A DNA stretch of 64,000 nucleotides, taken from positions 62,001-126,000 of the forward strand of contig NZ_JACLQD010000003.1 in the NCBI RefSeq assembly GCF_014243445.1, written 5' to 3'. Source of the DNA: Paragemmobacter straminiformis (lineage in GTDB: Bacteria > Pseudomonadota > Alphaproteobacteria > Rhodobacterales > Rhodobacteraceae). A program made the position numbers and the translations under genes. Each line of letters opens with the position of its first letter. Within the stretch, counting starts at the first letter, position 1. The notes under the pieces are model-generated. The model was not told where the DNA came from. It worked only from the letters and a program-made list of their open reading frames with translations, and did not search any database. Positions 58,790 through 64,000 of the stretch are shown piece after piece.

Positions 58790-58922
58790 GAATGCACCCC
58801 TTTTGGTCCCACGGCGGCAAGCTTGGCGCGGCAGGCTTAAGGCAAGGTAAGCGTGGCGAAGTGGAATGCGGACAAGTCGAGCCTTCACCCCGTGTTAAAC
58901 CTTGTCGGGCAGGCTGTGCGTC

Positions 58923-60158
58923 ATGGGAGAGACGCGGATCAGGGTTCTGGTGGCCGATGAAAGCAGGGCGCAGCGGATGATGCTGGCGCTTCAGCTTTCG
59001 CGCTGGGGGTATGAGGTGCTTGAGGCCGCAACCGGACCCGAGGCGCTGGCGCTGGCGGTCGATGCCGATGTGATCCTGTCGGGCTGGGTGTTGCCCGGTA
59101 TGGATGGGCCGGACCTGTGCCGCGCGTTTCGCGCCCTTGGGCGGGACCGGTACGGGTATTTCGTGCTGCTCACCTCGCGCACGGGAAAGGAGGATGTGGC
59201 GGGCGGTCTTGATTGCGGGGCGGATGACTTTCTGGCCAAGCCCATCGGCGCCGGAGAGTTGCGGGCGCGGCTGCGGGCCGGAGAGCGGATTTTGGGCATG
59301 CAGGCCGAACTTCTGGCCAAGAACCGCGCGCTGCGTGGCCTGTACGATGCGGTGGATCGTGACCTGGCCGAAGCGCGGCGGCTGCAAGAGTCGCTGGTGC
59401 CCGAGCGGGTGTTCCGCTTTGACGGGGTCGAGGTGTCGTTGCTGATGCGGCCTTCGGGCCATGTGGGGGGCGATCTGGTCGGCTGTTTGCGGCTGACGCC
59501 GGATCTGGTGGCGCTTTATGCCATCGACGTGTCGGGGCATGGCGTGGCGGCGGCGATGATGACGGCGCGTCTGGCGGGGATGCTGTCACCCCATGCGCCG
59601 GACCGGAATGTCGCATTGCGCGACGGCGTGCCGCTGCCGCCCGAAGAGGTCGCGGCGGTGCTGAACCGGATGATGCTGCGCGAGATGCGGGTGGACCAGT
59701 ATTTTACGATGGTCTTTGCGCATCTGCGCCTGTCGACGGGCGAATTGCGGCTGGTGCAGGCGGGGCATCCGCATCCGGTGGTGATGCATGCAACGGGGTT
59801 CGTCAGCCGGATCGGGGCGGGGGGCTTTCCGGTCGGGCTGGTCGAGACGGCCGAGTATCCGGCGGTGTCGCTGCGGCTGGCGGCGGGCGACAGGGTGGTG
59901 ATTCCCTCGGACGGGATCACGGAATGCCCCTGCGCGGACGGCGATCTGGGCGAGGCGGGAATGGTCAGGATGCTGCGCGGCAAGCGTGGCTTGGCAGGAA
60001 CCGCGCTGCACCGGGCGTTGTTGCAGGATCTGGCGGCCGAAGCCGGTGGCGACGACCTGCCTGACGACGTGTCGGCGGTGATCGTCGATTACCGCGGCGG
60101 GTCGATGCCCAGAACCCCCGCAAGCATGGCCCTGTCGCCTTCGTTGCCAAGCAGGTGA
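58923..60158 (+). CDS. Receiver-domain / PP2C (SpoIIE-type) phosphatase fusion (411 aa)
   Basis: An N-terminal receiver domain (about 5-120) has the acidic pair DE at 12-13, the conserved Thr and the K in FLAKPI, but the phospho-acceptor position reads ILSGWVLPGMDG: G54 stands where Asp is expected. A coiled linker leads to a PP2C-like phosphatase (about 165-390) with GGDLVGCLRL, IDVSGHGVAAAMMTA and DGITE. The family's job is to dephosphorylate anti-sigma-factor antagonists in partner-switching systems (RbaY-type is one guess). ATG 58923 is supported by GGAGA downstream-free spacing. Its 3' end overlaps the convergent Nudix gene by 70 bases. Confidence 0.85.
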   Translation: MGETRIRVLVADESRAQRMMLALQLSRWGYEVLEAATGPEALALAVDADVILSGWVLPGMDGPDLCRAFRALGRDRYGYFVLLTSRTGKEDVAGGLDCGADDFLAKPIGAGELRARLRAGERILGMQAELLAKNRALRGLYDAVDRDLAEARRLQESLVPERVFRFDGVEVSLLMRPSGHVGGDLVGCLRLTPDLVALYAIDVSGHGVAAAMMTARLAGMLSPHAPDRNVALRDGVPLPPEEVAAVLNRMMLREMRVDQYFTMVFAHLRLSTGELRLVQAGHPHPVVMHATGFVSRIGAGGFPVGLVETAEYPAVSLRLAAGDRVVIPSDGITECPCADGDLGEAGMVRMLRGKRGLAGTALHRALLQDLAAEAGGDDLPDDVSAVIVDYRGGSMPRTPASMALSPSLPSR

Positions 60159-60541
60159 ACGGCGTCTTTCGCCGCCATCCAAACGGCGGAATGTCCGGCT
60201 TCGGACGGGGGGCCAAGGCGCATCACGGGGCGGGCCAGATAGACGGTGCAAAGCTTTTCGGCCCAGAGGTCGTATTCGGGCATATAGGTAAAGCGGCGGA
60301 ACGCCCCGAGGCGCTGGGCGATGTCGATTTTCCAACCCGTTTCTTCGAACACCTCGCGGTGCAGGGCGGCTATGGGGTGTTCGCCCTTGTCTATTCCGCC
60401 TCCGGGAAGCTGGAATTCGGGGGTGGGTTCGGCCTGATGGGTGGCCAGAATGTCGGCGCCGTTCAACAAAATGGCATAAACGCCCGGCCTGCGCTTGTAG
60501 CGTTGACCTTTTCGCACAGTCTCACCATATCGACGGATCAT
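60089..60541 (-). CDS. Nudix hydrolase (150 aa)
   Basis: A single Nudix domain with the box GGGIDKGEHPIAALHREVF... ending EETGW (residues about 47-70). The N-terminus is basic (MIRRYGETVRKGQRYKRRP). Substrate is not predictable; related proteins act on ADP-ribose, nucleotides or capped RNA. ATG 60541 has AAAGG seven bases upstream, better than ATG 60547. It overlaps the phosphatase gene tail by 70 bases. Confidence 0.88.
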   Translation of the reverse strand: MIRRYGETVRKGQRYKRRPGVYAILLNGADILATHQAEPTPEFQLPGGGIDKGEHPIAALHREVFEETGWKIDIAQRLGAFRRFTYMPEYDLWAEKLCTVYLARPVMRLGPPSEAGHSAVWMAAKDAVHLLGNEGDRAMLAGVLGIDPPR

Positions 60542-60616
60542 GTTCATGCCTTTGGTCCGAAGGTTGCCGTAGCCATATTGGCGCGGTATGCCAGACGGAC
60601 ACAATCAGGAAACCCG

Positions 60617-61615
60617 ATGACTCTTGGTTCTCAACTCGCATGGGACGATACCGTCCTGCCGTTTCAGCTTGACCGCTCGGATATCCGCGGGCGGGTCGCG
60701 CGCCTTGATGGCGTGCTCGAGCAGGTGTTGCGCCAGCACGATTACCCGCCGGTGATCGAGGCGCTGGTGGCTGAAGCCGCATTGCTGACCGCGCTGATCG
60801 GCCAGACAATCAAGCTGCGCTGGAAGCTGTCGTTGCAGGTGCGCGGCAAGGGTCCGGCGCGGTTGATCGCCACCGATTATTACGGCCCGACCGAAGATGG
60901 CCAGCCCGCGCGCATCCGCGCCTATGCCAGCTATGACGACGAACGTCTTGACCATGCGGCCGAACCGTTCAGCCAGATCGGCGAAGGCTATCTGGCCGTG
61001 TTGCTGGATCAGGGCGAGGGGAACGTGCCCTATTCCGGGATCACGCCGATTGCGGGTGCTTCGCTGTCGTCCTGTGCGGAAACCTATTTCGCGCAGTCCG
61101 AACAGCTTCCGACGCGCTTTGCCGTGACCTTTGGCAAAAGCCGGATGCCGGGCGGGGTTTCGCATTGGCGGGCGGGCGGCGTGATGTTGCAGCATATGCC
61201 CAAGGCCTCGCCCTTTGTCGCAAGCGAGGGCGGGTCGGGCGAGGGCGGGTTGCTGAGCCATAGCGACATCCTCGACGGTGCCGAAGCCGAAAACTGGACG
61301 CGGGCCAATGCGCTGCTTGATACCGTCGAGGAGATGGAGCTGATCGGGCCGACCGTGCAGCCGACCGAATTGCTGGTGCGCCTGTTCCACGAGGAAGAGC
61401 CGCGGGTGTTCGACGCGCAACCCGTGCGCTTCGGCTGCACCTGTTCCGAGGCGAAGGTGCGCAATTCCCTGTCGATCTATTCGGCCAAGGATATCCGGCA
61501 CATGACCACGCCCGAAGGGATCGTGACGGCCGATTGCCAGTTCTGCGGCGCGCATTACGAACTCGACCCGCTGACGGTCGGCTTCGAGGCGGTGAAAACC
61601 CCCGATGCCGAGTGA
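60617..61615 (+). CDS. hslO: Redox-regulated chaperone Hsp33, HslO (332 aa)
   Basis: Holdase activated by oxidation. The zinc-binding redox switch has C274 and C276 (GCTCS) and C307 and C310 (DCQFCG), all four intact. The N-terminal substrate domain includes AAEPFSQIGEGYLAVLLDQG. ATG 60617 follows AGGA. It overlaps the next Nudix gene by 11 bases. Confidence 0.94.
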   Translation: MTLGSQLAWDDTVLPFQLDRSDIRGRVARLDGVLEQVLRQHDYPPVIEALVAEAALLTALIGQTIKLRWKLSLQVRGKGPARLIATDYYGPTEDGQPARIRAYASYDDERLDHAAEPFSQIGEGYLAVLLDQGEGNVPYSGITPIAGASLSSCAETYFAQSEQLPTRFAVTFGKSRMPGGVSHWRAGGVMLQHMPKASPFVASEGGSGEGGLLSHSDILDGAEAENWTRANALLDTVEEMELIGPTVQPTELLVRLFHEEEPRVFDAQPVRFGCTCSEAKVRNSLSIYSAKDIRHMTTPEGIVTADCQFCGAHYELDPLTVGFEAVKTPDAE

Positions 61616-62201
61616 CGAGGAACGGCTGCGCGAGGCACTGACCCGCCCCGCGCGGCCTTCGTCGGATTTCGACCTCAACCCTGCGATCGTTCTGCCCGAG
61701 GGGCGGGTCTTGCGGCCTGCTGCCGTTCTGGTTGCCGTCTGGCTTCGGCCCGAGGGTGCGCGGCTGATCCTGACGAAGCGGGCATCGCATTTGCAGCACC
61801 ATCCCGGCCAGATCGCCCTGCCCGGCGGTAAGGTGGATGCGGGCGACGATGGCCCCGTGGGGGCCGCGCTGCGCGAGGCGCGGGAAGAGATCGGCCTGCC
61901 AAGCGCGCAGGTCGAGGTTCTGGGTGAATTGCCCGCGCACGAGACGGTGACGGGTTTTTCGGTGACCCCGGTTCTGGCGCTGATGCGCGGCGATTTCGTG
62001 GCTGTTCCCGAAGCGGGCGAGGTGGACGAGGCGTTCGACGTGCCGCTGTCCCATGTGCTGGACCCTGCGCGCTACCGGATCGAGCGGCGGCGCTGGCGCG
62101 GGGAATGGCGGCGTTATTACGCGGTGCCGTGGGGGCCGTATTACATATGGGGCGCCACGGCGCGGATCTTGCGCGGTTTGGCCGACAGGGTGCAGGGATG
62201 A
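61605..62201 (+). CDS. CoA pyrophosphatase, NudL-like Nudix hydrolase (198 aa)
   Basis: LTKRASHLQHHPGQIALPGG is the CoA-pyrophosphatase motif, and GGKVDAGDDGPVGAALREAR with EEIG completes the Nudix box (about 74-97). It probably hydrolyses CoA or its derivatives to 3',5'-ADP and 4'-phosphopantetheine. The ATG at 61605 overlaps hslO by 11 bases; the stop overlaps the cca start (ATGA). Confidence 0.92.
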   Translation: MPSDEERLREALTRPARPSSDFDLNPAIVLPEGRVLRPAAVLVAVWLRPEGARLILTKRASHLQHHPGQIALPGGKVDAGDDGPVGAALREAREEIGLPSAQVEVLGELPAHETVTGFSVTPVLALMRGDFVAVPEAGEVDEAFDVPLSHVLDPARYRIERRRWRGEWRRYYAVPWGPYYIWGATARILRGLADRVQG

Positions 62202-63340
62202 GGGTCGCGGGTCCGTGGATCGGCGATGCGGATGCCCAGGCGGTTTGCGCGGCGATTGTCGCGGGCGGATTTAAGGCGCTTTTCGTGGGTGGCTGCGTGC
62301 GCAACGCGCTGCTGGGCGCTGCGGTCGCCGACTACGACATCGCCACCGATGCAACGCCTGAAACAGTCACTAACCTTGCGGAAAAGGCCGGTCTTAAGGC
62401 GGTGCCTACGGGAATTGACCACGGCACGGTGACCGTGGTTTCAGGCGGAAAGCCGCATGAGGTGACGACATTTCGCCGCGATGTGGAAACCGACGGGCGG
62501 CGGGCGGTGGTGGCCTTTTCCCCGGACGTTGCCGAAGATGCGGCGCGGCGCGATTTCACCATGAACGCGCTTTACGCGACCGCCGAGGGCGAGCTGATCG
62601 ACCCGCTTGGCGGCCTTGCGGATTTGCAGGCGCGGCGGGTGCGCTTTGTGGGCGATGCGGGCCAAAGGATCGCCGAGGATTATCTGCGCATCCTGCGGTT
62701 CTTCCGGTTCCATGCCTGGTATGGCGATGTGGCGGGCGGGATAGACCCCGAAGGTCTTGCCGCATGTGCAGCACTTTCGGCCGGAATAGAGACGCTTTCG
62801 CGCGAACGTATCGGGGCCGAGATGCGCAAGCTTCTAGCCGCGCCCGACCCCGCCCCCGCAGTGGCGAGCATGGCGCGTGCGGGGGTTCTTGCGGCGGTGC
62901 TGGCGGGGGCGGATGACCGCGCCTTGGCGCCGCTGGTCCATCTGGAAGCGGGGCGCGCGCCGCGATGGCAGGCGCGGCTGGCGGTGCTGGGCTTGCAGGA
63001 TTGGTCCAAGGCGCTGCGCCTGTCGCGGGCCGAGGCGCGGGATATGGCGGCGCTGCGCGAAGCCGTGGGGTCGCTGCACCGGCCTGCCGCCCTGGGCTAT
63101 CTGCTTGGGGCCGATCTGGGGGCGGATGCCGTGTTGGTGCGCGCCGCGCTGATGGAACAACCCCTGCCCGACGGGTGGCAGGCCGAGGTTGCGCGCGGTG
63201 CCGCATCGGTGCTGCCCGTGACGGCGGCAGACCTGATGCCCGCCCTGTCTGGCCCCGCGCTGGGCGCGCGGTTGAAACAGATCGAACAGCGGTGGCTTGC
63301 CGCCGATCTGCGGGCAAGTCGCGCCGAGTTGCTTGGCTGA
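62198..63340 (+). CDS. cca: CCA tRNA nucleotidyltransferase / tRNA-polymerase family (380 aa)
   Basis: Class II nucleotidyltransferase. FVGGCVRNALLG, DYDIATDATPE with the two metal-binding Asp, then RRDFTMNALY and FVGDAGQRIAEDYLRILRFFRF are all characteristic of the cca/poly(A) polymerase family. No HD domain follows, as in the shorter bacterial forms. Without comparison, CCA adding and poly(A) polymerase cannot be separated, but the length and context favour CCA. It overlaps the Nudix stop by 4 bases. Confidence 0.92.
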   Translation: MRVAGPWIGDADAQAVCAAIVAGGFKALFVGGCVRNALLGAAVADYDIATDATPETVTNLAEKAGLKAVPTGIDHGTVTVVSGGKPHEVTTFRRDVETDGRRAVVAFSPDVAEDAARRDFTMNALYATAEGELIDPLGGLADLQARRVRFVGDAGQRIAEDYLRILRFFRFHAWYGDVAGGIDPEGLAACAALSAGIETLSRERIGAEMRKLLAAPDPAPAVASMARAGVLAAVLAGADDRALAPLVHLEAGRAPRWQARLAVLGLQDWSKALRLSRAEARDMAALREAVGSLHRPAALGYLLGADLGADAVLVRAALMEQPLPDGWQAEVARGAASVLPVTAADLMPALSGPALGARLKQIEQRWLAADLRASRAELLG

Positions 63341-63400
63341 CGGTTTCCCTTTGGTTTCAACGGGCCTATATCGTTTGCGAACAGTGCGAGAGGCTTTGTG

Positions 63401-64000
63401 GTGTTTTCCTTCTTTGAAGGCCTCGTCGACCCTTATGGTCCTTACGAGCAGAACGATACGCCCGCGCGGCGGCTTTGGCCGTTTCTGCGCGAATACATCC
63501 GCCCTTTCCGGCGCGTGTTCGCGATTACGGGCTTTCTGTCGGTCGTCACGGCTTTTGCCGATGTGGCGCTGATCTGGTACGTCGGGCGGATCGTCGATCT
63601 GCTGTCGGTGGCAACCCCGGCCGAGTTCTGGGCGGCGCACGGGACCGAGGTGATGCTGGTCGCCCTTGCGCTGGTCGCGGTGCGGCCGGTGTTGCAGGTT
63701 ACGCATGTGGCGCTGCTGCACAACACGATCATGCCGAACTTCGGCACGATGATGCGCTGGCGGGCGCATGGGCATGTAATCCGCCAGCCCGTCGGCTGGT
63801 TCGAAAGCGATTTCGCGGGGCGCATCGCCAACCGGATCATGCAGACGCCGCCGGCGGCGAATGATGCTGTGTTCCAGACATTCGACGCGGTGAGCTTTGC
63901 GTCGGTCACGGTGGTCGGCGCGGGGATCATGCTGGCGGATGCCGACTGGCGGCTGCTGGTGCCGCTGGTGGTGTGGTTCGTTCTTTATGCCGCGCTGGTG
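63401..64000 (+). CDS. ABC transporter, N-terminal transmembrane domain (runs off the right edge)
   Basis: The first 200 codons of an exporter-type ABC protein. After a cytoplasmic N-terminus (FSFFEGLVDPYGPYEQND) come helices at about 43-65 and 85-105 with the amphipathic intracellular loop PVGWFESDFAGRIANRIM, typical of type IV exporters. The nucleotide-binding domain would lie beyond the window. The start is GTG 63401 after GAGAGG at 7-base spacing; GTG 63398 is an alternative. It begins 60 bases after cca. Confidence 0.85.
   Translation, partial: MFSFFEGLVDPYGPYEQNDTPARRLWPFLREYIRPFRRVFAITGFLSVVTAFADVALIWYVGRIVDLLSVATPAEFWAAHGTEVMLVALALVAVRPVLQVTHVALLHNTIMPNFGTMMRWRAHGHVIRQPVGWFESDFAGRIANRIMQTPPAANDAVFQTFDAVSFASVTVVGAGIMLADADWRLLVPLVVWFVLYAALV

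Overview
The window looks like chromosomal DNA of an alphaproteobacterium of the Rhodobacteraceae (Rhodobacter-like). Evidence: very high GC with G/C-ending codons; a regB - senC - regA - hvrA redox-control cluster followed by ahcY, the arrangement known from Rhodobacter capsulatus; a TakP-type TRAP binding protein very like that of Rhodobacter sphaeroides; and an alphaproteobacterial hemD - Mic60-like - hemY cluster. About 62 genes are densely packed, many with 4-base ATGA or TGATG overlaps. I see no tRNA or rRNA genes, CRISPR arrays, insertion sequences or prophage genes.

Layout: 1-3.9 kb, end of a small secreted-protein gene and a tripartite TRAP transporter for 2-oxoacids. 4-7.4 kb (minus), hemY-like, Mic60-like and hemD. 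7.4-10.1 kb (plus), tsaD, gpsA, a YciI protein and an EVE protein. 10.3-16 kb, a DUF2853 protein, ahcY, an HD hydrolase and the RegB/RegA/SenC/HvrA redox regulon. 16.1-26 kb (plus), a kinase-less PAS protein (DivL-like by position), tsaE, the amgK/murU cell-wall recycling pair, addB/addA and trxA. 26-31 kb, hslV and hslU split by an antisense WYL-domain gene, a lipoprotein hydrolase and an MFS transporter. 31-37.2 kb, smr, mltA, timA (minus), fxsA and secB (plus), and a dnaQ/coaE/aroE/maf operon (minus).

From 37.2 to 37.7 kb lies a gene-free stretch of about 440 bases with five DnaA-box-like sites and an AT-rich segment; it is probably the chromosomal replication origin. To its right run hemJ, rho, mnmE, mnmG, rsmG, parA and parB, and two perfect 16-bp parS palindromes lie in this block, one on the mnmG start codon and one inside rsmG. 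Together these form the initiation and segregation hub of the chromosome.

From 45 to 50 kb come hemW, ridA, rdgB and rph (minus), then hrcA and grpE (plus). From 50 to 64 kb: mutS, an aminotransferase/sulfotransferase pair, argG, a membrane protein, a Gly/Asn-rich secreted protein, ilvA, an Hpt protein beside a receiver-PP2C phosphatase, two Nudix hydrolases, hslO, cca and the start of an ABC exporter. No clearly foreign or novel multi-gene system was found. The most notable signals are the oriC/parS architecture, a WYL protein with a twin-arginine-like signal, a receiver domain lacking its phospho-acceptor Asp, and a PAS protein without a kinase domain.
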